This document shows, in pieces, positions 17,225-26,600 of a stretch of DNA of 64,000 nucleotides (the stretch's first letter is position 1; each line of letters starts with the position of its first letter). The DNA comes from Aerococcus urinaehominis (lineage in GTDB: Bacteria; Bacillota; Bacilli; Lactobacillales; Aerococcaceae): assembly GCF_001543245.1 (NCBI RefSeq), contig NZ_CP014163.1:744001-808000 (forward strand). Direction: 5' to 3'. The notes below the pieces were generated by a model. The model saw only the letters and a program-made list of their open reading frames with translations, was not told the DNA's origin and searched no databases. The position numbers were made by a program, and so were the translations under genes.

Positions 17225-18094
17225 CTAATAATCCGCACTTACCATAGCTGAAAAACCCAGACAATTACGCCCGCCATGCACACCAAGTACAGGTGGTAGG
17301 TAGGCAATATCTATGGCTAGATCAGGATAACGCTCTTGACATTGGTCAGCCAAATCTTGGGCGGCTTGGGGGGCATCACCGTGCGCAATGGCCAACCTAA
17401 CCCGCCCCGGATAAGCAGCTATTGCTTGGTCAAAAATTTTATAAACAAGCTTATGAAAACGTTTCTCAGTTCTTACTTTTTCATATACCTGTAACTGTCC
17501 GTCTTTATCAAAAACTGCTACAGGGATAATATTTAATAGTTCACCAATAAATTTGGTACCTGCCTGAAGTCGCCCTCCTTTAACTAGGTTGTCCATTTCT
17601 CTTATCCCAACATATACCCGACTCTGATCAGCTGACCACTGCAATTTTTGGGCAATTGCTTGGCCTGGCATACCCAAGTCCAACATATCTAGGGCTTGGG
17701 CTAGCAAAAACTGCATGACCAAGGAGGTAGATTTAGAATCAATGACGTAACTAGTTACTTGGTCTTGGTAATTTTCAAGTAGTAAGCGGGCAGTATTATA
17801 GGTTCCTGATATTTGACTAGATAAATGAATAGCGAATATTTGTTGGTAGCCGGCCGCAATAATTTTTTCTACAAGCGCAACATAATCACCCACCGGCGGC
17901 TGAGAAGTGGTCGGCAAGTCCGGGGCCGCCTGCATCTTTTGATAAAAGGCAGCGATATCACTATCCCGATTACTGTCCCTAAAGGTGGTGCCGTCTGCTA
18001 GGATAACCTCTAAGGGAATGGTAAATACATCCGGATGATTTTTGTATTGGTCAGATAAATTGGCAGTTGAATCAACGATGAAGGCCGTCTTCAT
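17225..18094 (-). CDS. DegV family fatty-acid-binding protein
   Basis: A 289-residue DegV protein with the N-terminal DSTANL lipid-carboxylate motif and LPTTSQPPVGDY near residue 65. Family members (FakB) bind a fatty acid for phosphorylation by FakA and feed exogenous fatty acids into phospholipids. The start is set at MKTAFIVD (18094), served by AGAGGAG; an upstream extension to 18163 has no ribosome site. It stands alone, with a terminator behind it. Confidence 0.88.
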   Translation of the reverse strand: MKTAFIVDSTANLSDQYKNHPDVFTIPLEVILADGTTFRDSNRDSDIAAFYQKMQAAPDLPTTSQPPVGDYVALVEKIIAAGYQQIFAIHLSSQISGTYNTARLLLENYQDQVTSYVIDSKSTSLVMQFLLAQALDMLDLGMPGQAIAQKLQWSADQSRVYVGIREMDNLVKGGRLQAGTKFIGELLNIIPVAVFDKDGQLQVYEKVRTEKRFHKLVYKIFDQAIAAYPGRVRLAIAHGDAPQAAQDLADQCQERYPDLAIDIAYLPPVLGVHGGRNCLGFSAMVSADY

Positions 18095-18204
18095 TAAATC
18101 GCTCCTCTTTATATAATTACTATTTATTGTAACAAAGAAAAGACTAGTCATTAAAATGTTCACATAAACATCGAATTTTAAAAACTAGATTAACTAGTTT
18201 TACC

Positions 18205-18234
18205 AAAAAAAGCCCGGGACATAAGTCCCAGGCT
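18205..18234 (-). terminator. Terminator closing the hairpin module after GPH transporter 1
   Basis: AGCCTGGGAC / GTCCCGGGCT stem (18211-18234, one G-T pair) followed by seven T on the minus strand. The conserved linker (GACTACGCTGCTAATACAGG on the minus strand) joins it to the 115-bp hairpin. Confidence 0.8.
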
Positions 18235-18261
18235 ATCAGTATTATACCTGTATTAGCAGCG

Positions 18262-18376
18262 TAGTCAGGTTCGACTCGGCAAGCATGTCACCACTGCAGA
18301 AATCTGACGCAATAGCTTACAGCTATTGGTCCGATTCCTTCCAGTGGCTCATGCCTGAACGCCGAGTCTCGCACCC
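18262..18376 (-). repeat. 115-bp hairpin element, single copy in the 3' UTR of GPH transporter 1
   Basis: Exactly 115 bp on the minus strand, from GGGTGCGAG to CCTGACTA. The apical arms CAATAGCT / AGCTATTG match two copies near 46 kb. It begins 27 bp after the transporter stop. Confidence 0.85.
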
Positions 18377-18402
18377 TGTATAAGTCATTCATTTTTTAGT
18401 GC

Positions 18403-19791
18403 TTAGTGGCCACGACGTTCGGCTAGGATAGCAGCATTGCTATCAACACGTTTTTTACCTAATGGATATATAAACATTAATGATAGGGCAGCTAACAGGT
18501 AAGCAACGCCAGGCACTAACACGGCAACGTTGAAGACCCGGTCAATAACTTCTGCTGTTTGTGTTTCCGCACCAGAAACATAACCAATACCAGTTAATAA
18601 CCAACCAGCAGCGGCACCAGCCAAGGCTTGACCTACCTTACGGGCAAATGAGTAAAGGGCATAAATAGTACCGTCATCACGGTCACCAGTTGCTACTTCG
18701 ATATCATCGATTACGTCAATGATACAAGCCCAGATAACTGTATTAAAAATACCGAATCCTAGGTAAGCAATTGATAAGAAAGCAATAAAGACATACATAT
18801 TATCAGGACGTAATAAGAATAGAATAGCGTAAGAGATGGTAGAAACAAGCATACCAACGATGCCGACTTCTTTTTTACCAAAACGTTTGGCTAAAACTGG
18901 TCCTAGCGGTGCTGCAATTGCTAATACTAATAAAGGATTAAGTGTATTGACAATAGAAATACCGGCAGCTGAATTATAGTAGTTAGGGAAGACATAGTTG
19001 TTCATAGAACCCATAACTAACTGACCACAAATCATGAATAAGGCAGACAATACAATCCCTTGTAATGAGCGGCTAGTGAAAACAGCACTAAATGTCTCTC
19101 CCAAGCTTGGGTTAGAAGCGTTTTCATCCTTTTGAATTTTAACCCGTTCAGTTGTCATAAAGTAGCATAGGGCATAGAAAACAATTGCTAAAATAGAGAA
19201 GACCCCTGCTACGACAGTAAAGGTCATGTCTGTTTTTACACGTCCCATTGAATCATAGATAAACAGCGGGGTAACCGCACCAATGATTAAACCTGCTAGG
19301 GTTGCACCAACTGTACGGAAGGTAGATAATTGCGTCCGGCCATCAGGATCAGCTGTAATTGCTGAAGCCATTGAACCATAAGGAATATTAATAGCAGTAT
19401 AGCAGATTGAACCCCAAAGAAGGTAAGTAACATACATATAAATCATTTTGGTTGTCATCGAAGCATCTTGCATTCCTACTTGGTACATTAAGAATGATGC
19501 AATAGCTACTGGACCGGCAATCCGCTTAATCCATACCCGGAATTTACCGTCAGGGTGTGGTTTAGAAGTATCGACAATCCGTCCCATACCGACGTCAGTA
19601 AAGGCATCGACAATCCGTGAAACTAAAAATAAAGTACCAACAGCACTACCAGGAATACCTAGTACCTCAGTATAAAAGACCATCAGGAACATGGACTGGA
19701 AGATAAAGGTCATGTCGTTACCGAAGTCACCAAACATGTAACCAATCTTATCTCGCATGCCAAATGGTTTTACATTTGCATTTGTTGCCAT
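18403..19791 (-). CDS. GPH-family sugar:cation symporter (paralogue 1)
   Basis: A 462-residue, 12-helix glycoside-pentoside-hexuronide symporter of the MelB/YicJ type. Signature segments are YMFGDFGNDMTF, DAFTDVGMGRIVD and IPYGSMASAITADPDGRTQL. It should import a glycoside or uronide with Na+ or H+. It is a clear paralogue of the next gene, near-identical over long stretches and divergent around residues 205-240. A hairpin module follows it. The adjacent oxidoreductase cluster is the likely consumer of its substrate. Confidence 0.9.
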   Translation of the reverse strand: MATNANVKPFGMRDKIGYMFGDFGNDMTFIFQSMFLMVFYTEVLGIPGSAVGTLFLVSRIVDAFTDVGMGRIVDTSKPHPDGKFRVWIKRIAGPVAIASFLMYQVGMQDASMTTKMIYMYVTYLLWGSICYTAINIPYGSMASAITADPDGRTQLSTFRTVGATLAGLIIGAVTPLFIYDSMGRVKTDMTFTVVAGVFSILAIVFYALCYFMTTERVKIQKDENASNPSLGETFSAVFTSRSLQGIVLSALFMICGQLVMGSMNNYVFPNYYNSAAGISIVNTLNPLLVLAIAAPLGPVLAKRFGKKEVGIVGMLVSTISYAILFLLRPDNMYVFIAFLSIAYLGFGIFNTVIWACIIDVIDDIEVATGDRDDGTIYALYSFARKVGQALAGAAAGWLLTGIGYVSGAETQTAEVIDRVFNVAVLVPGVAYLLAALSLMFIYPLGKKRVDSNAAILAERRGH

Positions 19792-19843
19792 AAAGATTTT
19801 TCTCCTTTCAAATTTAAAACTGAATGACTTATCTGCAGATATA

Positions 19844-19872
19844 ATAATAGCGTTTTCTGTTAGCGTTTACAA
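19844..19872 (-). promoter_or_regulatory. Promoter of GPH transporter 1 overlapped by a cre-like operator
   Basis: On the minus strand TTGTAA (19872-19867) and TATTAT (19849-19844) are 17 bp apart. The 15-mer TTGTAAACGCTAACA (19872-19858) fits the CcpA cre consensus WTGNAANCGNWNNCW at every position and covers the -35 box. A second AAAACGC lies in the spacer. This position would block RNA polymerase, suggesting glucose repression. Confidence 0.65.
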
Positions 19873-19973
19873 GTGTTTTCTATAAAATTTTGTAAATTTT
19901 TCTAATCTTGTATTTTTTGTGGATTGCTAGTATTTATTGCAAAATTATAATAGGTCAAGTAAGACCTTATAAT

Positions 19974-20012
19974 TTAAAAAAAATAAGAGCCCAGGGATAA
20001 TACCCTAGACTC
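19974..20012 (-). terminator. Terminator of GPH transporter 2
   Basis: GAGTCTAGGG / CCCTGGGCTC stem with G-T pairs, loop TATTAT, followed on the minus strand by TTATTTTTTTT. It is 28 bp past the stop. Confidence 0.75.
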
Positions 20013-20040
20013 TATCACATCATCTATTTTGTTAATAATA

Positions 20041-21423
20041 TTAGCGACGGCTAGCTAAAACCTCTGCGTTAGCATCTACCCGTTTCTTAGATAGTGGATA
20101 AACAAAGATTAACGCTAAAGCTGCTAATAAGTAAGCAGTACCTGGTACTAAAGTAGAAATATTAAAGATACTTTCAATCACATCGCCAGTTTGGTTAGCA
20201 GCACCTGATACATAGCCTACACCAGTTAATAACCAACCAGAAGCAGCACCAGCAAAAGCTTGACCTAATTTACGCGCAAATGAATATAAAGCATAGATTG
20301 TACCGTCATCACGCTCGCCAGATTGGACCTCAATATCATCAATAACGTCGATGATACAAGCCCAGATGACGGTATTAAAAATACCAAAACCTAAATAAGC
20401 AATTGATAGGAAAGCGATGAAGACATACATATTATCTGGACGTAGTAAGAAAGCACAAGCATATGAAATAGCTGAGATAATCATCCCAACTGCGCCGACT
20501 TCTTTTTTACCGAAACGTTTAGCTAAGCCAGGACCTAAAGGTGCTGCAATCAAGAGCGTTAATAATGGATTCATGGTGTTAACTAAAGAAATACCAGTTG
20601 AAGAGCTGTAATAATTAGGGAAAACATAGTTGTTCATTGAACCCATCATCAATTGACCACAAATCATAAACAAAGCAGCTATGATAATACCTGCAAGCGC
20701 ACGACTTGAGAAGATCGTACCCATTGTTTCTAAGAATGGTTTGCGCTCTTGACTTTCAGAGTTAGTAATTTTAACCCGCTCAGTAGTCATAAAGTAGCAA
20801 AGGGCATAAAAAGCAATCGCTAATAACGAGAACACACCAGCTACAACAGTAAAAGTAATATCGGTTTTCACACTACCAGCTGCATCATAAATAAAGATCG
20901 GGGTAATCGCACCAATAACTAGTGAAGCTAAAGTTGCACCTACTGTACGGAAGGTAGATAATTGCGTCCGACCATCTGGATCAGCTGTAATCGCTGAAGC
21001 CATTGAACCATAAGGGATGTTAATTGCTGTGTAGCAGATTGAACCCCAAAGGATATAAGTTACGTACATGTAGATAATTTTAGTAGTCATTGACGCATCT
21101 TGCATACCAGTTTGGTACATCAGGAATGAAGCTAGCGCAACTGGACCAGCAATGCGCTTAATCCATACGCGGAATTTTCCATCTGGATGCGGTTTAGCGG
21201 TATCGACGATACGACCCATGCCCACATCAGTAAAAGCATCAACAATCCGTGAAACCAAGAAAAGTGTACCAACAGCCGAAGCTTGGATACCTAATACCTC
21301 TGTGTAAAATACCATCAGGAACATGGATTGGAGGTGGAAGGTCATATCATTACCTAGGTCCCCAAACATGTAGCCGACCTTGTCACGCATGCCGAATGGT
21401 TTTTCGACTGCATTTGTTGCCAT
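20041..21423 (-). CDS. GPH-family sugar:cation symporter (paralogue 2)
   Basis: A 460-residue symporter, tandem paralogue of the preceding gene with the same YMFGDLGNDMTF, DAFTDVGMGRIVD and ITADPDGRTQL segments. Each copy has its own upstream region and terminator, so they are separately regulated. The differing central loop (about 205-240) and C-terminus suggest altered specificity or ongoing divergence. The ribosome site is AAAGGGG. Confidence 0.9.
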   Translation of the reverse strand: MATNAVEKPFGMRDKVGYMFGDLGNDMTFHLQSMFLMVFYTEVLGIQASAVGTLFLVSRIVDAFTDVGMGRIVDTAKPHPDGKFRVWIKRIAGPVALASFLMYQTGMQDASMTTKIIYMYVTYILWGSICYTAINIPYGSMASAITADPDGRTQLSTFRTVGATLASLVIGAITPIFIYDAAGSVKTDITFTVVAGVFSLLAIAFYALCYFMTTERVKITNSESQERKPFLETMGTIFSSRALAGIIIAALFMICGQLMMGSMNNYVFPNYYSSSTGISLVNTMNPLLTLLIAAPLGPGLAKRFGKKEVGAVGMIISAISYACAFLLRPDNMYVFIAFLSIAYLGFGIFNTVIWACIIDVIDDIEVQSGERDDGTIYALYSFARKLGQAFAGAASGWLLTGVGYVSGAANQTGDVIESIFNISTLVPGTAYLLAALALIFVYPLSKKRVDANAEVLASRR

Positions 21424-21745
21424 TTATAATTTCCCCTTTCGGTGTCTAAATTTTTAGTAAGAAAAAACAGATGACGTGTTTTTATTCACAAAGAACATGG
21501 TAACGTTTTTATTTACAAGTATCAAGATAAATTTTGCAATTTTTTTAAGTTTTAAAAGTATCTTTTTAAAGGTTAATAAACCAGTATTGTTAGCGTTTTA
21601 GACGAATTTTAACGTTTTCATAATTATCATTATTTTCAATATTTTTTCAAATAACGCAACAAATGCAATCCGACCTTGTAATATACTTGTAAATTACAAG
21701 CAAAAAAAGCCTGGGAGGTAGGTCCCAGACTCTCGCCATTAGTGT
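21424..21745. promoter_or_regulatory. Regulatory region of GPH transporter 2 with cre-like boxes
   Basis: The region holds two cre-like 15-mers on the minus strand, each one mismatch from consensus: TCTAAAACGCTAACA (21602-21588) and ATGAAAACGTTAAAA (21621-21607). A weaker AAAAACGTTACC lies near 21500. A possible TTGATA-17 bp-TACCAT promoter lies near 21500-21530. The rest is AT-rich with no ORF. The layout suggests carbon catabolite control. Confidence 0.5.
21700..21732 (-). terminator. Terminator of the secreted nuclease gene
   Basis: AGTCTGGGA / TCCCAGGCT stem followed on the minus strand by TTTTTTT, 14 bp after the nuclease stop. The stem belongs to the same sequence family as the terminators of the hairpin modules. 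Confidence 0.75.
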
Positions 21746-22741
21746 TTAAAAATTTTGGGGGCGGCTAGCACCGGTTTGGTAATCAATATAGACGCCCGGC
21801 TGGTGGTTAGGAATATAGATATGGAATTGCAGGCTATGGTCTGCATCCAAGCTTAAACCTTCGAGATAAATGCCTCGAGCTAAGAGTTCTTGACCAACAA
21901 AAACTGGACTGACCCGGTAGCGAACCTGGGCATTGCTTTCTTCTATATAGGCTGCCACATAGTTTTCGAAGGGCAGCATGCCTTCAACGTTAAAGTAACG
22001 CGTACCTGCCATTAAGTTAAGCATATTGTCTTGTTGACCCGTCAACTGGTAGCCGATAAGATGGGACCGGTTATAAAGCCATCCGCCAGATACCAGCCCC
22101 GGATAATAAGCCTGGTCCCAACCACTAGGCGTCACAGCAACAAGGCTATCCCTGCCCTGGTCATCTGCTGGCATCAATTGTTGGTCCAAGAGCGCTTCCG
22201 CCGTGCCAACGCGACCTAGTTGATCCAAATTACTATAACGTTCCCAGCCACTAGCTGTAATATGAAAATCTTCGCTACTGAACAAGGGGGTATTATTATT
22301 GACTGTCACATATGCCTGACCCGCCACATTCGCTGGCGGCTGGCGGTGAAATTGTTGACGATATTCATAGACTTGGCTAGCTGGTAAAGCTAAAACTTGG
22401 CTCAAATCCTGGTAATCAACTGGACTAGTTGGCGCCGGACTAGGCTTGTCGTCAACCTGACTTTGGTCACTTGCTAGTGGATTTTCAGGTGTATTGACAT
22501 CAGATGATTCCTGGTCTGCCTTACCTCCCGCTGGACGCTGGTCTAGTACCGGCACTGAGACCTGGTAGGACTGGTTGTCCTGGCGACTAGCTTGGCGGCT
22601 AGCTTGATCGGCTTGCTCTTGTCTTTGGGCAAAGTCACTTGCATAAATACTAGTCAGCGTTAAGCCCACTAAAACTAAAAAACTAATAATCACACCCAAT
22701 ATGGCTTTTTCCCGATTAGGTCTTACCCTTCTTCTTGACAT
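21746..22741 (-). CDS. Membrane-anchored or secreted DNA/RNA non-specific endonuclease
   Basis: A 331-residue protein with an N-terminal membrane segment or uncleaved signal (about 14-35), a Gln/Ser/Pro-rich spacer to about 115, and a His-Asn metal nuclease domain. The catalytic motif reads YNRSHLIGYQLTG near residue 220, the streptococcal nuclease variant of the DRGH motif, then NLMAGTRYFNVEGMLPFEN. Such nucleases degrade extracellular DNA for nutrition, neutrophil-trap escape or DNA uptake. It stands alone with its own terminator. Confidence 0.88.
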   Translation of the reverse strand: MSRRRVRPNREKAILGVIISFLVLVGLTLTSIYASDFAQRQEQADQASRQASRQDNQSYQVSVPVLDQRPAGGKADQESSDVNTPENPLASDQSQVDDKPSPAPTSPVDYQDLSQVLALPASQVYEYRQQFHRQPPANVAGQAYVTVNNNTPLFSSEDFHITASGWERYSNLDQLGRVGTAEALLDQQLMPADDQGRDSLVAVTPSGWDQAYYPGLVSGGWLYNRSHLIGYQLTGQQDNMLNLMAGTRYFNVEGMLPFENYVAAYIEESNAQVRYRVSPVFVGQELLARGIYLEGLSLDADHSLQFHIYIPNHQPGVYIDYQTGASRPQNF

Positions 22742-22770
22742 CCCCTGACTCCCTCTCTAATTAAAGCACT

Positions 22771-22799
22771 AAAAAAGCTTGGCTCAGCCAAGCTTTTTT
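22771..22799 (-). terminator. Terminator of guaC
   Basis: A perfect 13-bp stem AAAAAAGCTTGGC / GCCAAGCTTTTTT with loop TCA; it works in both directions. Confidence 0.85.
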
Positions 22800-22823
22800 A
22801 GCATTTCTATTATTTTACGCTTA

Positions 22824-23792
22824 TTAGTCGCCGTTGTAAATGGTTTCAACGACTACATAGTCAACAGTGGTTAGAGATTTCAAATCACGGCCACCTGCAT
22901 ATGAAATGGATGATTGTAAATCTTCTTGCATTTCTTTCAGCGTATCGTAAATAGAACCACGACTAGCTAAAAGAATCTTCTTACCTTCAACGTTCTTGTA
23001 TTGACCCTTTTGGAATTCAGAAGCTGAGCCAAAATACTCTTTGTAAGTTTGGCCATCTTCAACTACTGATTCGCCAGGTGACTCCTCATGGGCAGCTAAG
23101 AGTGAACCAATCATAACCATGCTGGCACCGAAGCGGATTGATTTAGCAATATCCCCATGGGTCCGAATGCCTCCATCAGCAATGATTGGCTTACGGGCAG
23201 CCTTGGCACATAGACGTATGGCTGATAACTGCCAGCCCGCGGTACCAAAGCCGGTTTTAATCTTGGTAATACAAACACGGCCTGGGCCAACCCCAACTTT
23301 AGTAGCATCAGCACCAGCATTTTCAAGATCCCGAACAGCTTCAGGTGTTGCGATATTCCCTGCAATGACAAAGCTATGAGGTAATTTTTCCTTTAGGTAC
23401 TTAATCATGTCAATTACTGTTTGAGAATGGCCGTGGGCAATATCAATCGTAATATAAGCCACTTCTTCGCCTGATTCAGCTAGTTGGTCAACAAAAGCAT
23501 ATTCCTCTTCTTTGACGCCGACACTAATAGATGCATAAAGACCCTTACGGTTCATGTCACGCACAAAATCAAGACGTTTCTCTGGCTCAAAGCGGTGCAT
23601 GATATAGAAATAACCATTACGTGCTAAGTCTTCAGCCAACTCTTCATTGAGCACGGTCTGCATATTAGCAGGTACTACAGGAATCTTAAAAGTGCGTCCG
23701 CCCAATTCAATCGAGGTATCGCACTGGCTCCGGCTAGTCACAATACACTTGGCAGGAATTAACTGGACCTGTTCATAATCAAATGTTTGCAT
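22824..23792 (-). CDS. guaC: GMP reductase
   Basis: A 322-residue IMPDH/GMPR-family TIM barrel converting GMP to IMP and ammonia with NADPH. The catalytic cysteine lies in [15 protein letters not shown] near residue 175. The flavin-free barrel includes [11 protein letters not shown] near 205. The protein lacks the CBS domains of IMP dehydrogenase, and [15 protein letters not shown] at the start is GuaC-like. It lets the cell return guanine nucleotides to the adenine branch. Guanine-sensing RNA was looked for upstream and not found. Confidence 0.92.
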   Translation of the reverse strand: MQTFDYEQVQLIPAKCIVTSRSQCDTSIELGGRTFKIPVVPANMQTVLNEELAEDLARNGYFYIMHRFEPEKRLDFVRDMNRKGLYASISVGVKEEEYAFVDQLAESGEEVAYITIDIAHGHSQTVIDMIKYLKEKLPHSFVIAGNIATPEAVRDLENAGADATKVGVGPGRVCITKIKTGFGTAGWQLSAIRLCAKAARKPIIADGGIRTHGDIAKSIRFGASMVMIGSLLAAHEESPGESVVEDGQTYKEYFGSASEFQKGQYKNVEGKKILLASRGSIYDTLKEMQEDLQSSISYAGGRDLKSLTTVDYVVVETIYNGD

Positions 23793-23908
23793 TCTGTTGT
23801 TTCACTCTTCCTTGGCATATTTTAATTTCACAACAAGGTCTATTATAGCATAAAACCGAACAATAGATAGTAGCATTTAGCTAAAGTTGACTTTTTATAT
23901 TTTATTGT

Positions 23909-25167
23909 CTAGGCTTCGCTTAACTTAGCTACTGCCCCTTCTGACTGGTTAAAATCAAGATCTGCTTTAATAGTGAAGTAACGATCAGCTTTTAAGTTTT
24001 CAATTGTCAGCATGGCTAATAAACTAAATATGTAGAGGGAAGCGATAAATAGCATCACCGTATCAACACCCGAACGGTCTAAGATAAAACCAATCATTAC
24101 TGATGAGAAACCGCCGATGGCGCGACCAACATTTAAAATCACATTGTTAGCAATTGTTCGGATTTGGTAAGGATATAGGCGGGTAATCATGGCACCGTAA
24201 CCTGAGAACATACCATTTACGAAAAAGCCCATCACAGCACCAGCCACTAGTAGGGTGGTAAAGAGTTGACAAAAGTAATCAAGTAAACTGAAACCATTGA
24301 GGCGATTAAGAAGCTTGCATAGGCTAACCGTGGTCCCAAGCGGTCAAGAATATTACCAAAGACCAACATCCCTAAACACATGCCTAAAATAGTGGTTACC
24401 ATCCAGAGGCTAGATCCAGTTAATTCTAAGTTAAGACGTTTTTGCATCATAGTCGGTAACCAGTTCATCATACCAAAATAGCCAGCAATTTGAACAGTGG
24501 TCATCACCATCAAAGCCAGACTCTGTTTAGCTAGAGCAGGAGTGGCAAAGAGGTCGCTAATTCTACCCTGGTGGCCGTTACTAGATTTATTAACTTGATT
24601 AACACCTGGCAGGCTATCTTCATCAACTGACCAGTGCGCCCAGGCAACTAAAATTAGGGGTAGGAAGCCAAAGAGAAAGAGTCCGCGCCAACCAAATAAC
24701 GGCGCAATAAAGCTAGCTAGTAGCGCTGAAGAAATTGAGCCCAACTGGCCAACAATCCCATTTAAGGATGAAATCCGTCCCATCTTTTCCATTGGGACGA
24801 TACCAGCCATGATAGCAATAGCTACGCCATATTCACCGCCGACACCAATCCCGGCGATAAACCGCATTAAATAGAGGAAGTAAACATTATTAGTGAAGAA
24901 AATTAAGCCAGTAGCGACAGAGAAAATTAAAATCGTCCATTTAAATACGGTAAATTTATTATAACGGTCAGCTAAGACACCAAATATTAAGCCACCAAAC
25001 AGCATACCAAAATTAGTAATGGTAGCAATCCAGCCGGCCTGAGTACCGGTAATTCCCAAGTCAGCAATAATGGTTCCTAAGGTAAAAGCTAAGAACATCA
25101 CATTTAAGTCATCTAATCCTGAGCCGACAATGGCAGCTAGGAGGGCACGTTTATTATTTTTTTCCAT
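23909..25167 (-). pseudogene. MFS permease broken by a single-base frameshift
   Basis: The first frame (25167-24247) gives about 306 residues with MFS landmarks (GLDDLNVMFLAFTLG, FGVLADRYNK, RFIAGIGVGGEYGVA) and ends abnormally after FVNSLPPY. The next frame continues without a gap as LFTTLLVAGAVMGFFVNGMF to 23909. A one-base indel within about 24250-24275 explains it; the joined protein would be about 419 residues, normal for the family. The start is MEKNNKRA at 25167, behind AAGGAG. It lies 55 bp after pyrE on the same strand, so an orotate, carboxylate or nucleobase substrate is possible but unproven. Confidence 0.82.
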
Positions 25168-25182
25168 ATTTATCTCCTTAAT

Positions 25183-25199
25183 GGGTGGTCCCGCCACCC
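25183..25199. other. Hairpin between pyrE and the MFS pseudogene
   Basis: A GGGTGG / CCACCC stem with a 5-base loop lies just before the permease ribosome site. No T-tract follows, so it may modulate translation or mRNA stability. Confidence 0.4.
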
Positions 25200-25222
25200 T
25201 TTATTAATTCCACAACCAGTAA

Positions 25223-25861
25223 CTAATATTTTTGACTCCATAACTCGGGGTCATGGTGCCATTGAGCCAAGATTTTTTCTTGGTCTGGGCTAAAGATTTG
25301 ATTTTGTTTAACAAGTTGGAGCAAGGCTTCATAATTTGTCAGACTCACTAAATCATAACCCGCTTGGTCAAAAGCTTGGCGACTTTTATCTAAGCAGTAA
25401 TTAAAGATAGCTAGGCAGCCTAGGACCTGGCCACCGGCCTGGGCAACTTTATCAGCAGCTTCAATGACTGAGCCACCTGTTGAAATCAAGTCCTCTATCA
25501 TAACGACCTTTTGACCTGCTAGCAGTTGTCCTTCAATCGCATTCTGTTTACCATGTCCCTTGGCCTGGCTACGCACATAGATCATCGGCAGGTCCAAGAG
25601 ATGGGCAATGATAGCAGCATGAGGAATCCCAGCTGTTGCTGTGCCAGCAATCACTTCCACATCTGGATAGTGAGTCTTAATTAAATTTACTAAGCCAGTC
25701 TCAATTTCTTCCCGGCATTGGGGATGGGAAATTACTAGACGGTTATCACAATAAATGGGAGACCTTAAACCAGATGTCCATGTAAAGGGTTGGTCTGGTC
25801 TCAGGTTCACTGCCTGGATATCCAACAGAAGTTGGGCATATTTTTCAGTTTCTTTAGTCAT
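25223..25861 (-). CDS. pyrE: Orotate phosphoribosyltransferase
   Basis: A 212-residue type I phosphoribosyltransferase making OMP from orotate and PRPP. The PRPP-binding motif VVMIEDLISTGGS is near residue 120 and TWTSGLRSPIYCDNR near 25. It overlaps pyrF by 8 bp, so the last two steps of UMP synthesis are coupled. The earlier de novo genes are not in this window. Confidence 0.94.
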   Translation of the reverse strand: MTKETEKYAQLLLDIQAVNLRPDQPFTWTSGLRSPIYCDNRLVISHPQCREEIETGLVNLIKTHYPDVEVIAGTATAGIPHAAIIAHLLDLPMIYVRSQAKGHGKQNAIEGQLLAGQKVVMIEDLISTGGSVIEAADKVAQAGGQVLGCLAIFNYCLDKSRQAFDQAGYDLVSLTNYEALLQLVKQNQIFSPDQEKILAQWHHDPELWSQKY

Positions 25862-26579
25862 TTAGTGCCTCCTGCCATGCTTGGCAAATGTTTAGATAGC
25901 TTTGATATGGGTCAGGTGCTTGCGTAATTGGCCGACCCACAACAATATAGTCACAACCATTTTGAGCAGCCTTTTCTGGTGTCATAATTCGCACCTGATC
26001 ATCACGATTAGTATAGTTAGCTGGTCTAATACCTGGACATACAGTGATAAAATCTGGCCCAGTTGCTGCTTTGATTAATTTAGCTTCTCGTGGCGAGCAA
26101 ACAACACCATCTAGCCCGGCCAAGTGGCTAATTTGGGCATAGTGACTGACACTCTCCTCTAGCGTACAAGTAATGAGTTGGTCAGCCTGCATCGTCTCTT
26201 GACTAGTTGAGGTCAGCTGGGTGACAGCGATTAATAGCGGCGACTGCTTACCCGCAGGTGTGCCGCGGTCCAAGCCTTCTTTAGCTGCCGTCATCATTTG
26301 CCTACCGCCAGCCGCATGCACATTAACCATGTCAACGCCTAGTTTTGCCAACTGGGTCATCGCACCCCCAACAGTGTTGGGAATATCATGTAATTTCAAA
26401 TCTAAGAAAATATCATGTCCCCTGTCTTTAATAGTAGTCAATAAATCTGGTCCGACACTGTAGTATAAAGTCATGCCTACTTTGACATTTAGTGATTGAT
26501 CTGGAAACTGGTCCAACCAATCTAAAGTCGCTTGTTTACTAGCAAAATCTAAAGCAATAATCGGTTTCCTCTTGTCCAT
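25854..26579 (-). CDS. pyrF: Orotidine 5'-phosphate decarboxylase
   Basis: A 241-residue TIM-barrel decarboxylase making UMP from OMP. The catalytic Lys/Asp array is in FLDLKLHDIPNTV near residue 62, and VCPGIRP and VVGRPITQA lie near 180 and 212. It is the first gene of pyrFE on the minus strand, behind a leader of about 140 nt with a terminator directly before its ribosome site (AGGAAGGGG). Confidence 0.94.
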   Translation of the reverse strand: MDKRKPIIALDFASKQATLDWLDQFPDQSLNVKVGMTLYYSVGPDLLTTIKDRGHDIFLDLKLHDIPNTVGGAMTQLAKLGVDMVNVHAAGGRQMMTAAKEGLDRGTPAGKQSPLLIAVTQLTSTSQETMQADQLITCTLEESVSHYAQISHLAGLDGVVCSPREAKLIKAATGPDFITVCPGIRPANYTNRDDQVRIMTPEKAAQNGCDYIVVGRPITQAPDPYQSYLNICQAWQEALND

Positions 26580-26600
26580 AACGACCCCTTCCTAATACAT

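Noticed and set aside
18262-18376. tRNA or tmRNA-like gene, because of the TCGAACCC ending
   Set aside because: The bases pair into one long imperfect hairpin; no cloverleaf, anticodon arm or CCA end can be drawn.
22824-23900. Purine riboswitch before guaC
   Set aside because: The region upstream of 23792 is short and AT-rich without the conserved three-way junction bases.
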